Assembly (NCBI GenBank): GCA_964555935.1
Contig: CAZKUN010000013.1
Coordinates: 1-64,000 of the forward strand
Direction: 5' to 3'
Origin: CAZKUN01 sp964555935
GTDB lineage: Bacteria; Armatimonadota; Zipacnadia; Zipacnadales; VGFC01
Length of the DNA stretch: 64,000 bases
This document shows positions 9,699 through 18,714 of the stretch, one piece after another (positions within the stretch are counted from its first letter, which is position 1; each line of letters starts with the position of its first letter). Made by a program: the position numbers and the translations under genes. A model generated the notes under the pieces. The model saw only the letters and a list, made by a program, of their open reading frames with translations. It made no database searches and had not been told where the DNA came from.

Positions 9699-9791
9699 AA
9701 TCCCTGTAAGAGGGGCTTTAGCCCCGACGCCGTAGACGTCGGCACGGGCAGAAGCAACGGCGTCGGGGCTAAAGCCCCTCTTACAGGGATT
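9699..9791. repeat. Perfect 35-bp inverted repeat between convergent genes
   Basis: Left arm 9699-9733 and right arm 9757-9791 are exact reverse complements over all 35 bases; the spacer is 23 bases. Each arm contains the smaller palindrome GGGGCTTTAGCCCC. It lies between the GT2 gene and the converging FAD oxidoreductase and could serve both as terminator. The arm is related to a unit at 56041-56072. Confidence 0.9.
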
Positions 9792-9863
9792 AGGAAGATG
9801 GGCGCGCAATGCGATGGATGCGACACGTGGTTCTCGCCGAAGACGTTGCGCCCTGTCGTTTCT

Positions 9864-11303
9864 CTACGCCTCGCTGATGCGCTTCAGCATGGCCGTCGAG
9901 CGTGGCCACTCCAGCTCAACCCCCTGTCCCACCAGCCTCGCCCGCAGTTCGTCTGTGGGGACCTCGCGTAGTGACACCTTCCGGTCTCGCGCGATCGCTG
10001 CGGCTGTGCCGGCGGCTTGGCCAAGCTGCATCATCGTGCGGGAGAGCCGACAACTCGATGCCGCGAGAGAGCTGAACCCGGCGGCGCGACACGCGATCAG
10101 CAGGTTCTCGGTACGCTTGGGCAGCAGGCAGCGATACGGAATGCCGTACGGCTGCTTCAGCTCCCCGCAACCATGCCCATGCCCCCCGTGCGTGTCCATG
10201 GCATGATCGGCGATCGCGACGATGTCGTCGTCCGTCTGCCCGCTCAGCCCGGCGAGCAGGTCGTGTTGCGTGAGCACCTTCTCGCAGACGATCCGGCGTG
10301 TCTCTCGCACTCCGAGGGCCGGCGCGATCCAGCTCCGTCGATAGCGCTGAAACTCGGGGAAGTTGACCTGGCTGTGGTGCCAGTGGGCAATGGACCGGCG
10401 CAGGCACTCCGCGTAAGCCGCTTCCGGTCCGAGCCGCAGGAACTCCTCTCCCTCCATCGTGGGGAGCACGTTTACGTTCCAGTCGCCGCACGGGTACTGC
10501 GTGACGCTCGCCCCCGGGAAGGATGCCCGCCACCAGCAGTCCTTCGGGACATCGGGCGGCAGGGCCTCGACGGACGGCTGACTGGTTGGCGTGATCCGAT
10601 ATATCAGCGTGATTCCATTCACGCGGTCGGTGGCTTCCTCGGGCGCGCCGGGCTCGCCGAACGCGTCCCTCCCCTCCTGGCCCATCATCTCCCCGCATCC
10701 GCAGGCCATTGCCAGCAGTCCGTCGCCCGTCGCGTCCACGTAGACGTCCGCCTGCAAGGCGTTGCCACCATCAAGTCGGAGGTGAGCGATGCGCCCATCG
10801 CGCATGTCGGCATCGGCGAGGCCCGTGTCCGTGGCGACGTCACACCGCCCCGTCTCGTCGAGCAACGCATGGACAACGGCGCGGTAGACATCGGGCTCAA
10901 ACCCGACGCCGTGCCAGTGTTCGCGGACGAAGGCCTCGTCCTCAGCCATAGACCGCGCGCCGTGGCGGAGCAAGCTGTCAACGTACGAGCGGGTGTAATC
11001 GACCACCGCCTCGCCGCCCGGGTAGCGCTCTTCGCCGGGCCCGGGGCAAAGGCAGTGTCGACCAATCGTGTAGATGCCGACGGCTTGGGGGATTGGTCTG
11101 AGAGCGCGGTAGATGTCGAGCGGGATACCCGTTCCGCCGACGCCCGGCTCCCAGACGCTCACGCCGGCGCGCGTGGCGGTGCCGCCGATGACGGGCGCTT
11201 TCTCGACGAGGCAGACCGCAAGGCCCTCTCGCGCCGCCGCGAGCGCCGCGCCGATGCCCCCGCTTCCAGCCCCGATGACAGCGACATCATACTGACGTAA
11301 CAT
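9864..11303 (-). CDS. FAD-dependent oxidoreductase (FAD_oxidored family)
   Basis: 479 residues starting at ATG 11303 with AAGGGG upstream. The dinucleotide-binding motif is at the N-terminus (VAVIGAGSGGIGAALAAAR, then VEKAPVIGGTATRAG), and the second FAD motif VYVDATGDGLLAMACG is near residue 190. This layout matches the FAD_oxidored family (PF12831), which is common and largely uncharacterised in polysaccharide-degrading bacteria. No signal peptide is seen. The gene stands alone between converging and diverging neighbours. Substrate unknown; oxidation of a sugar or cyclitol is plausible. Confidence 0.88.
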   Translation of the reverse strand: MLRQYDVAVIGAGSGGIGAALAAAREGLAVCLVEKAPVIGGTATRAGVSVWEPGVGGTGIPLDIYRALRPIPQAVGIYTIGRHCLCPGPGEERYPGGEAVVDYTRSYVDSLLRHGARSMAEDEAFVREHWHGVGFEPDVYRAVVHALLDETGRCDVATDTGLADADMRDGRIAHLRLDGGNALQADVYVDATGDGLLAMACGCGEMMGQEGRDAFGEPGAPEEATDRVNGITLIYRITPTSQPSVEALPPDVPKDCWWRASFPGASVTQYPCGDWNVNVLPTMEGEEFLRLGPEAAYAECLRRSIAHWHHSQVNFPEFQRYRRSWIAPALGVRETRRIVCEKVLTQHDLLAGLSGQTDDDIVAIADHAMDTHGGHGHGCGELKQPYGIPYRCLLPKRTENLLIACRAAGFSSLAASSCRLSRTMMQLGQAAGTAAAIARDRKVSLREVPTDELRARLVGQGVELEWPRSTAMLKRISEA

Positions 11304-11455
11304 GACACCCCTTCCGCGTCTGGTGCCATGCGGGTTCGCGTGAAGCAGCTCCGTCGCCTGCCACCTGGGAGATTCGCTTCCACCCGTACCCTCCAGGCCA
11401 TCATCGTGGTATACTCTTCCGTCGTCATCCCATACCGTGGTGGGCAGGTCGAGCG

Positions 11456-13408
11456 ATGCCGCTGCTTTATGCTGAGAATGTCACCAAATACTACGGAGCC
11501 GACCTGGTCCTCGAACGGGTCTCGCTGACGGTGGACGAGCGGGATCGGATCGGGCTGATCGGCGCGAACGGCACCGGCAAGACAACGCTGTGTCGGATGG
11601 TGCTCGGGCAACTGCAGCCCGACGATGGGCAGATCAGCCTCGTGGGTGGCACGACCGTTGGCTACCTCTCGCAGGATCCGGACTTCCCCGAGGGCCAGAC
11701 GCTATGGGACGCCGCGATGGCGTGCTTCCCTGAGTTGCGCGAGATGGAGGACCAGCTAGCGAGTCTCGAGGAGCGGATGGCCGACCCCGGCGGCGCGGAC
11801 TTGGACGAGTTGGTCGAGCGTCACGAGACCGTCCGGTCGGAGTTCGAGCGCGAGGGCGGGTACGACTACGAGAGGCGAACGCGCATCGTGCTGACCGGGC
11901 TGGGTTTTCGGGATGATGACTTCCACCGGCCGATCGACGAGTTCAGCGGCGGCGAGAAGAACCGCGCGGCCCTCGCGACTTTGCTACTGACCGACCCAGA
12001 CCTCCTGTTGCTCGACGAGCCGACCAATCATCTGGACATTCAGGGCACGGAGTGGCTTGAGGGACATCTCCAGACCTATCGCGGCGCCGTCATCGCGATC
12101 AGCCACGACCGTCGATTCCTCAACGCGACCGCGCGCCGGATCATAGAAGTCTCAGGTCACGAGTTGGTCGAGTACACCGGCAACTACGACGACTACAATC
12201 AGCAGAAAGAGACCCGACTGCTGACCTACCAGCGCGAGTTCACGAAGCAGCAACGGGAAAAAGACCGCCAGCTCGAGTTCATCCGCTGGGCTCTGGGGAC
12301 GCAGCAAGAGAAGCGGGTCCGCGCGGCGAAGAGCCGGATGAAGCTCCTCGATAAGGTCGAATGGCTCGACCCGCCCGAGGGCCAGCGGCGGAAGATGACC
12401 CTGCGGTTCACGCCACGCATCCGGGGTGGCGACGAGATCATCGACCTCGTCGATGTGGCGGCCGGATACGATGACCCGATCGTCAGCGGCGTCAATCTGC
12501 AGATGCGGCGGGGCGACCGAGTGGGGATCGTTGGGCCGAATGGTTGCGGCAAGACGACGCTCCTGAAGGCCATTCTCGGCGAGTTGGAGCCGATGTCGGG
12601 GCAGATGCGAGTTGGTCGCAGCATGGAGGTTGGCTACTACGCCCAAGCCCGCATGGCGTTGACCCCAGCCAACACTGTGATGGAGGAGTTCGCCGAGGTT
12701 GTGAAGGACGCCAGCATCGGCGAGCTACGCAATCTGCTGGCGCGCTTCCTCTTCATTGAGGAGGACGTCTTCAAGCGAGTGGGGCAGTTGTCCGGCGGCG
12801 AGCAGAGCCGCCTGACGCTGGCGAAGCTCATCATGACCCGGCCGAGTTTCCTCGTGCTTGACGAACCGACGAACCACCTGGACATCGATTCGCGCGGCGC
12901 GCTTGAGAACGCGCTGGGGCTCTATACCGGCACGCTGCTCGTCGTATCTCACGATCGGTATTTCTTGGACGCGGTGGTCAACCGCATCGTGGCCATCGAT
13001 GGCGAGACCTCGCGCGAGTTCGAGGGCAACTACACCGCCTATCGCGAGGCCTTGAGGCGCGAAGACGAGCTGAAGGAGCAGTCCAAGGCGGCGCAGCGGG
13101 CAGAGGAGCGGCAGCAGCGTCTTGAAGTCGAGAAGCAGGCGCGCAATAAACGCAAAGCCAAACGCGCGGCGGAGGAGTCATCGTCGGAATACAAGCTCCG
13201 GATACGAGCCGCTGAGCTTGAGAAGCAATCCGCCGAACTCGAGGCGAGACTCGCCGAACTCGAGCAGCTTCTTGCCAATCCGGAACTCTACGATGAGCCC
13301 TCGCGGGTACAGGAACTCAACATCGAGCACCATCGGGTCCAAGGGACGCTGAAGGAGACCTACGCCGCGTGGGAGTCGGCTGTCGACCAACTGGGGGACG
13401 ATGGGTAG
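11456..13408 (+). CDS. ABC-F family ATP-binding protein (Uup/EttA/YdiF type)
   Basis: 650 residues with two ABC ATPase domains and no membrane segments. First domain: Walker A GANGTGKTT (36-44), signature FSGGEKNRAAL, Walker B LLLLDEPTNHLD. Second domain: Walker A GPNGCGKTT (360-368), signature LSGGEQSRLTL, Walker B FLVLDEPTNHLD. A linker with many Lys/Arg/Gln joins the domains, as in ABC-F proteins, and residues about 535-650 form a charged coiled coil (EELKEQSKAAQRAEERQQRL) like the Uup/YdiF C-terminal arm. ABC-F proteins act on the ribosome in translation or antibiotic protection. It is unrelated to the glycan genes and is the only housekeeping-like gene here. A TATACT at 11410-11415 may be a -10 element. 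Confidence 0.95.
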   Translation: MPLLYAENVTKYYGADLVLERVSLTVDERDRIGLIGANGTGKTTLCRMVLGQLQPDDGQISLVGGTTVGYLSQDPDFPEGQTLWDAAMACFPELREMEDQLASLEERMADPGGADLDELVERHETVRSEFEREGGYDYERRTRIVLTGLGFRDDDFHRPIDEFSGGEKNRAALATLLLTDPDLLLLDEPTNHLDIQGTEWLEGHLQTYRGAVIAISHDRRFLNATARRIIEVSGHELVEYTGNYDDYNQQKETRLLTYQREFTKQQREKDRQLEFIRWALGTQQEKRVRAAKSRMKLLDKVEWLDPPEGQRRKMTLRFTPRIRGGDEIIDLVDVAAGYDDPIVSGVNLQMRRGDRVGIVGPNGCGKTTLLKAILGELEPMSGQMRVGRSMEVGYYAQARMALTPANTVMEEFAEVVKDASIGELRNLLARFLFIEEDVFKRVGQLSGGEQSRLTLAKLIMTRPSFLVLDEPTNHLDIDSRGALENALGLYTGTLLVVSHDRYFLDAVVNRIVAIDGETSREFEGNYTAYREALRREDELKEQSKAAQRAEERQQRLEVEKQARNKRKAKRAAEESSSEYKLRIRAAELEKQSAELEARLAELEQLLANPELYDEPSRVQELNIEHHRVQGTLKETYAAWESAVDQLGDDG

Positions 13409-13464
13409 GTGACAGGACGAGGCGGGTGACGGTCGGCTGCGGCAAAGTGCCACCCGCCCGCGGA

Positions 13465-15618
13465 TCACGAGGCCTGCAGAACGGCGATGAGCCGCAACAT
13501 GCGTTCGCGCAGTTCGCGCATGCGGCGGACGGTCAGTTCCGGAGCGGGAGTGTACTCCCAGATGTAGCGATCATCGAAGGGGCGGTCCGCGAAGCTATTC
13601 ACGGGGGACATCCGGCGCGCCTCGGCGAGTAACGCTCGGGCCTCGGACGGGGCGGCGCCCGAGCGAGACCGGCATAGGCGCTCAAGCGTGCGGAGACAGC
13701 GGTAGTCCTCGACGCCCTCGCGTCGCCCCTCCCAGCCGATCGTGCCTACGGGTCCCTGCTCCGAGGGTGCCATGTACCACTGACTCCAATCCTCGGGCAC
13801 GGCCCATGTCCCGTCGGCGTCGCGGGTTAGGGGTTCGGTCGAGTAGTAGGCCCACTGGCCGAGGCCGCGCAGGCCCGCGCTCCACGTGTAGAAACCACAT
13901 GCGTATCGGTCAAAGCGCGGGCTCTGGCCACGCTGGTTGCAGTCGTATCCCCACAGCTCCTTCCCCATCTCCTCTGCGCGGGCGACCGTCGCCTCATCCA
14001 CGTCCGAGACGCCCGCGATCCACACATCGTAGAGTTCGCCCACATGCTCGACGCCGTACTGGCCTATGGCGGTGACGGTCCGAGCCTCGGGAACCTGTGA
14101 GTAGAGCCGGCCGAATGTCTCCCTCACTCCGGCAACGCGTTCTGCGTTGTTGGGCTCATCAGCCACGTAGAAGAGCAGAGGAGGCCACCCGAGAAGCTTC
14201 CGCCGCTGCAAGAGGTCCCGGACGGTGCCTGGGTCGCGGAATGCTCCCCAGCCCGGAATGCCCCCGCCGGCAGACAGCAGTATCAGCGGTCTGTCTGGAG
14301 CCACGAGCCCCGCGGCCTGTGCGAGCGCCAGCCGTTGCCGCAGGCCAAGGTAATGCCGAGCGTCGGAGGGCTCGTACTGCATGTCGAGGTCCAGCTCGAC
14401 CCTAATGTCGCCGCCGCGCGTCTCGCGTTCGGGCGCGACGTAGAGACTGACCGATGTCATCCCGTGCTCCGCCATGTCGCGGTAGTAGAGCCTCTGTAGT
14501 CGAGGTGATGCCATTGGCTCCGTCAGGTACACGTCGGCGTAATACATGAAAAACGACACATCGGCGGGATCGAGTTTCACGCGGGGCACGGTGACGGCGA
14601 TGCTGATGGGGAATCGCCCGCGTTCAGTTTCCGCCTCCAACTCCAGTCGCAACTCCGGCAGTGACCAGTCCGGGGGCACGCGCACCCGCACGGCGTGCTG
14701 CAGGACGTCGCCCCGCTTCACGTCCTCGCGCGCGTGGCCCTGCTCGGACTCAGCAGGCGGCAGAAGCAGCAGAGGGTAGCGGATGTGTGCCTGGCTGTTG
14801 AGCTCGCGCTTGCTGTAACCGATGCGAAACAGCGCGACGTCGTCGGCACGTAGCCCCGGGGGCAGGCCTTGGACGCGAAGACGCGCGCCCTCAATATCCC
14901 GCAGCGCGTGAAGCATCACCATGACGGTTTCGCGCTCGCCTGGCGGGCAAGTGGCTCTGATCTCCCCGTCGGGGGCGAGACACTCCTCGCGCAGGGGCAT
15001 GTACCGCGCCGAGGTGCCCTGCTCCAGTGGGCGCGTGAATGCGAGGAAGCCGAGGTCCGATTCGAGCGTCGTCGGGTCGACCGGCGGGTTAACGACGGGA
15101 CTTACGTCGCCGATGCGAACGGAGTCATCCTGAACGAAAGTGATCCCGTCCCAGTGCGACTCCGGAGCGTACGACAGGAGCCCGATCTTAACGACGCTGT
15201 CAGTCTCCCGCGTCCGGAAGTCAAGCTTGAGTTCGGTCCATTCGGGGAACCTGGCCCAGCCCGTGGATGCGACACAGATGCCGTTGAGCACGGCGTCATA
15301 CGCGACGAGCGAGTGGTGCCCGGCGGCCGGCGTGCGGATCCAGGCTCGCGCGCGATAGCCCGTGTTGGGCTTTACCGTGATGGGCTGGTAGGCCAGGGCA
15401 TACGCCGAGCCCTCCTCACGCTGCAGGCGCAGCCACCGGTCGCCGTCGGTCGCGTCATCTGTCTCCACCGTCGCCGTGACGTTCGTCGTGACGGCCCAGC
15501 CCTCGGGCAAACCATCGGCAACGGCCTCGAAGGACGGGTTGCTCGGAAGATTCGGCGCCCCCTGAGCGACGCCCGCTGACGCGCACAACCAAGCGGTCAC
15601 GGCTATACAGGTAGTCAT
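13465..15618 (-). CDS. Secreted GH123/DUF4091-like glycosidase
   Basis: 717 residues. The ATG at 15618 overlaps the stop of the upstream heparinase-like gene by 4 bases (ATGA), so translation is probably coupled. A signal peptide (MTTCIAVTAWLCASAGVAQGA) is followed by a CBM4/9-like beta domain at about 22-165 (NPSFEAVADGLPEGW, YRARAWIRTP). A beta domain and a TIM-barrel-like C-terminal half follow, with FFMYYADVYL, LLSAGGGIPGWG and FYVADEPNN; the DEP acid and the YDCNQ segment are where GH123/DUF4091 proteins carry active-site residues. GH123 enzymes remove beta-N-acetylgalactosamine. Family assignment is tentative. Confidence 0.6.
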   Translation of the reverse strand: MTTCIAVTAWLCASAGVAQGAPNLPSNPSFEAVADGLPEGWAVTTNVTATVETDDATDGDRWLRLQREEGSAYALAYQPITVKPNTGYRARAWIRTPAAGHHSLVAYDAVLNGICVASTGWARFPEWTELKLDFRTRETDSVVKIGLLSYAPESHWDGITFVQDDSVRIGDVSPVVNPPVDPTTLESDLGFLAFTRPLEQGTSARYMPLREECLAPDGEIRATCPPGERETVMVMLHALRDIEGARLRVQGLPPGLRADDVALFRIGYSKRELNSQAHIRYPLLLLPPAESEQGHAREDVKRGDVLQHAVRVRVPPDWSLPELRLELEAETERGRFPISIAVTVPRVKLDPADVSFFMYYADVYLTEPMASPRLQRLYYRDMAEHGMTSVSLYVAPERETRGGDIRVELDLDMQYEPSDARHYLGLRQRLALAQAAGLVAPDRPLILLSAGGGIPGWGAFRDPGTVRDLLQRRKLLGWPPLLFYVADEPNNAERVAGVRETFGRLYSQVPEARTVTAIGQYGVEHVGELYDVWIAGVSDVDEATVARAEEMGKELWGYDCNQRGQSPRFDRYACGFYTWSAGLRGLGQWAYYSTEPLTRDADGTWAVPEDWSQWYMAPSEQGPVGTIGWEGRREGVEDYRCLRTLERLCRSRSGAAPSEARALLAEARRMSPVNSFADRPFDDRYIWEYTPAPELTVRRMRELRERMLRLIAVLQAS

Positions 15619-18434
15619 TTCGCAGCCGTCCAGTGGATGGTGTTGGGCATCCGGAAGGTTGGGGCGCCTGGTATGGTTCGATGGGGGTGGTGCGTGTGCG
15701 CGGCGCCACGTCCGCCCTCGATGAGATCGAAGCCGGGACGGTGTCGCAGAGCGATCGTCGCGCGTCCGTCAGGATTGGCTTGGACGCCGTCGACGGCCAG
15801 CGCATAGGTAGTTCCGTCTCCGAACTCGACAGTTACGCGTTCGTTGGGCAATCCCTCGCGCGCGGGAATCTGCGTATCCACAACAAGCGCGTCCTCATCG
15901 TCGCCCGCCTCGACGCAGAGCACGTCCACCACGTTCCCCTCCGCCGCCGGGGGAGCCGTGATGCTCTGGCCAGCCATCGCGACCTCCGTTCCGTCTACGA
16001 GGACCATCTCGGTGGGCTCGTCATCGACCACACGCGCGAAGGCGTAGCGTCCGGTCACTCGCAGGTCGATATTGGCAGCACCTACGCTGACATCCGGACC
16101 CGTGGTTAGGGCGTGGTAGTCAGTGAAGCCTTCGCCGCGGCAGACGATCCCGACGGCACCCGCTCCGTCGCCTTCGAGCGGCAAGCTCTCGACGCTGGTG
16201 AGCCTCGGCGCGTCCCGGAACGGCTCATGGACGGCGGCGAAGACGCTCTGTAGATCGGAGCCCTCTCGGCGCACGAGCAGCGCGGGCATCGTGTGGTCGA
16301 AGACCGCCGCGTTGCTCTCCTTGGCCCGGCGGATCGACGGCAGCGCCGCAGTGTAGACCGTCGTGTCGGGCTGGCCCAATAGCGAGGTGTGGAGGCCGCG
16401 AGACGGATCGTCCGCATACCGGAACGTCGCCGACCACGCCTGCGCGCCGTCCCCGCGAGCCACGTCCTCGAACAGGCCATAGAGGGTGTTGACGCCGTCG
16501 ACGACCGGGTTCCAGCTCTGGGCGATTGTATCCGTCCACGGCCGCCGCGCCCAGCCCGGTGGGAGAAGACCCGCCGCATGGGGTTGCATCGGCAGACTGG
16601 CCTCCAGCGTCTGGTCGTAGTCGGCGCTGCCGTGGAGGCACCAGTCGTGCTTGTCCCCGCCCGTGACGCGGAAGACATCGACCACGTAGCCTCCTCCGCC
16701 GGGCAACGCCACGAGCGCGAGCGCTCTGCGGTACAGGGATGCGATGTCGGGGTAGGCGCCCTCCGACGAGGCCTCGCAGAAACGCAGGAGATCGCCGCAC
16801 CGTGCCCACGCCATGAGCGCGCCATCCGCGGGAGGGTCGTCGCCCGACGAGCGCTGATTGGCCTCATTCACGACCACCGAATTATGAGCAACCGTGCTGC
16901 ATGCGAAGGGCCGCAATATCGTGTGCGTGTAGCCCAAGTCGGGCAGGAGTTGTCGGCCCGCTCCGAAGAGAAGCAGATCGAGAGCATCGGCATGTTGGTG
17001 TCCGTAGCCGCCTGAGAAGTGGAGGTTTGCTTGCACGCCGCTCTCGCCCGCGCCGACCCCGAGGATGGCATGCCCCATGGCCCACGCAAGTGCCGTGCCG
17101 ACCGGCCCCTCGCGCGCCTCGGGGATGGGGCGACCGAGGTTGGCGGCGGGCCAGGCATCGTGGATGGGCGTGACCTCGCCGTCCGGCAACCGCATTCGGT
17201 TCAGCGCGGCGATCGACTCCTCGAGCATCGGGACATCACTCGCGCCCGAGAATCTGTCGATGTGCAGACCGTCGATGGGGTTGACGTACCCCTCCGGGTC
17301 TGAGTAGCCCTTGAGCGGTCCTTCGACGCAGCTCTGCAGAGAGTAGACCGTTTGGGAGTGATACGATGGGGAGGCCTCGCGCCAGATGCCGTCCGGGTAG
17401 AACTGCCGCTCGAGGATCCCGTCCACGCGTCGCAGAGCGTCGTGGACGAACTCCGGCTCGCCGATGACCCGCCCGATCACCGCCAGCCCTCGTATGAGCG
17501 AGCCGTCCATGTTCCCCAGGTAGATCGGGAAGGTGCGCGTGAAGTTGGCGGTCGCCCGGTGGAATTCTTCAATGTTACGGCGGACATCGGTGCCCAGTTC
17601 ATCTGAGAGAGCGTCAACCGCCTCGCTGTCGGCCACCCGGTCGTACGTGCGAGCGAGAGCGGGCGACATCTCCGAGTAGAACCAGTTGTCCAGGCCATCG
17701 CCGCGCAAGGTCGAGCAGTACGGGTATGGCGTGCTGTATCCTGGGAGGTCTTTCGCCATGCCCGGCACGGGCTGCAATCCGTTGGGCGGTCTCGGCAGCG
17801 GCTGGGTGTCGAAGACCTTCATCGCGAACATCGACCAGTTCTCAATCCCATGCGGGCTGTAGTGCGGATACACCTCCGCCAGCCGGTTCAGGATGATCCC
17901 CGCCTGCCGCGCGTGCGGCTCGTCTCCCGTCGCGTGGTATATCTTGGCCAGCGCGCCGGCCATGGACTCCATGTATCTCTTCTTGCAGTTCTCGACACGC
18001 ATCTGCATGAAGTGCTTATAGCCGTCCTCGCCCTCCCAGTACCGGTAGACGTGCTCCTGTCCGGTGGAGTCGGTGACGCGCGTCTCCTTGTCCAGCGGGT
18101 ACTCCTCGTTGGGGAAGACCATGTTGCAGAACTTGCACTCGATCTGGTCCGGCTCCTCCGGCGACCAGAGCCAGTGGTAGGTATCCGAGACGTTGCCATC
18201 ATCGCAGTTCGGGCAGAGGATGTGATAGAAGGTCGTTCGCGGAACGATGAACTCGTCGATCTGCTCGCGTCCGAGGGACATGACGTGCGTGGCCTGCTCT
18301 CGGAGCGAATCCACTTCGGCGTCAGTCAACTCCACCGGGAAGACGGGGTGTTTGACCGGATAGGCCATCGCGGAGGAACAGATCACCACGCTCATTAGGA
18401 GCGCCAGGCCACCGAGCATGTTCGCGTGGAGCAT
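15615..18434 (-). CDS. Secreted heparinase II/III-like polysaccharide lyase with Cys4 knuckle
   Basis: 939 residues, ATG at 18434 preceded at 6 bases by GGAGG. Signal peptide MLHANMLGGLALLMSVVICSSAMA. A zinc-ribbon-like pair C74-P-N-C77 and C100-K-F-C103 comes before the catalytic part. Residues about 130-420 are alpha-helical toroid-like (YHATGDEPHARQA, SPSYHSQTVYSLQS). The C-terminal beta domain has the heparinase II/III pattern GYGHQHADALDLLLFGAG, DLGYT and VAHNSVVVNEANQ. Enzymes of this fold eliminate across uronic acid linkages of heparin, heparan, alginate or similar. It leads a two-gene operon with the GH123-like gene. Confidence 0.82.
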   Translation of the reverse strand: MLHANMLGGLALLMSVVICSSAMAYPVKHPVFPVELTDAEVDSLREQATHVMSLGREQIDEFIVPRTTFYHILCPNCDDGNVSDTYHWLWSPEEPDQIECKFCNMVFPNEEYPLDKETRVTDSTGQEHVYRYWEGEDGYKHFMQMRVENCKKRYMESMAGALAKIYHATGDEPHARQAGIILNRLAEVYPHYSPHGIENWSMFAMKVFDTQPLPRPPNGLQPVPGMAKDLPGYSTPYPYCSTLRGDGLDNWFYSEMSPALARTYDRVADSEAVDALSDELGTDVRRNIEEFHRATANFTRTFPIYLGNMDGSLIRGLAVIGRVIGEPEFVHDALRRVDGILERQFYPDGIWREASPSYHSQTVYSLQSCVEGPLKGYSDPEGYVNPIDGLHIDRFSGASDVPMLEESIAALNRMRLPDGEVTPIHDAWPAANLGRPIPEAREGPVGTALAWAMGHAILGVGAGESGVQANLHFSGGYGHQHADALDLLLFGAGRQLLPDLGYTHTILRPFACSTVAHNSVVVNEANQRSSGDDPPADGALMAWARCGDLLRFCEASSEGAYPDIASLYRRALALVALPGGGGYVVDVFRVTGGDKHDWCLHGSADYDQTLEASLPMQPHAAGLLPPGWARRPWTDTIAQSWNPVVDGVNTLYGLFEDVARGDGAQAWSATFRYADDPSRGLHTSLLGQPDTTVYTAALPSIRRAKESNAAVFDHTMPALLVRREGSDLQSVFAAVHEPFRDAPRLTSVESLPLEGDGAGAVGIVCRGEGFTDYHALTTGPDVSVGAANIDLRVTGRYAFARVVDDEPTEMVLVDGTEVAMAGQSITAPPAAEGNVVDVLCVEAGDDEDALVVDTQIPAREGLPNERVTVEFGDGTTYALAVDGVQANPDGRATIALRHRPGFDLIEGGRGAAHTHHPHRTIPGAPTFRMPNTIHWTAAK

Positions 18435-18620
18435 GTAGGACCTCCAACGGCCGTCGATGCGGTAGTGGATGTCTGAGATCAGCTCCGCCCGCCACCCTCG
18501 TCCCCACCCGCTTCGCCCAGCGGCGTGGCTCCACCTCGCCTTGGCCGTCCAGCGGGCGAGGCGTGAGCGAGGAACCGGTGGCGGGAACGCGGAACATGCA
18601 TGCCCATGCCGTCCGTGTCC

Positions 18621-18680
18621 GCGGGTCGCCCGACCCGCGAGAACTCACCCGGGATTGGGCGTGCGGGTCGGGCGACCCGC
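18621..18680. repeat. Inverted pair of 18-bp self-palindromic elements
   Basis: The 18-mers at 18621-18638 (GCGGGTCGCCCGACCCGC) and 18663-18680 are exact reverse complements of each other, and each is nearly self-palindromic. They lie in the 280-base divergent gap between the heparinase-like gene and the amidohydrolase, upstream of both starts. Apart from these, the gap shows no gene. Confidence 0.8.
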
Positions 18681-18714
18681 AGGCACGAACGACCGGGGAT
18701 GGGGAGTTACGCCC

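Noticed and set aside
10017..11300. Plus-strand open frame of 427 codons over the FAD oxidoreductase
   Set aside because: The minus-strand protein has a complete FAD-binding fold; the opposite frame has none.
18469..18714. 82-codon upstream extension of the tandem amidohydrolase frame
   Set aside because: It covers palindromic repeats and is Arg/Pro-rich without homology-like features; ATG 18715 has GGGGAG upstream.
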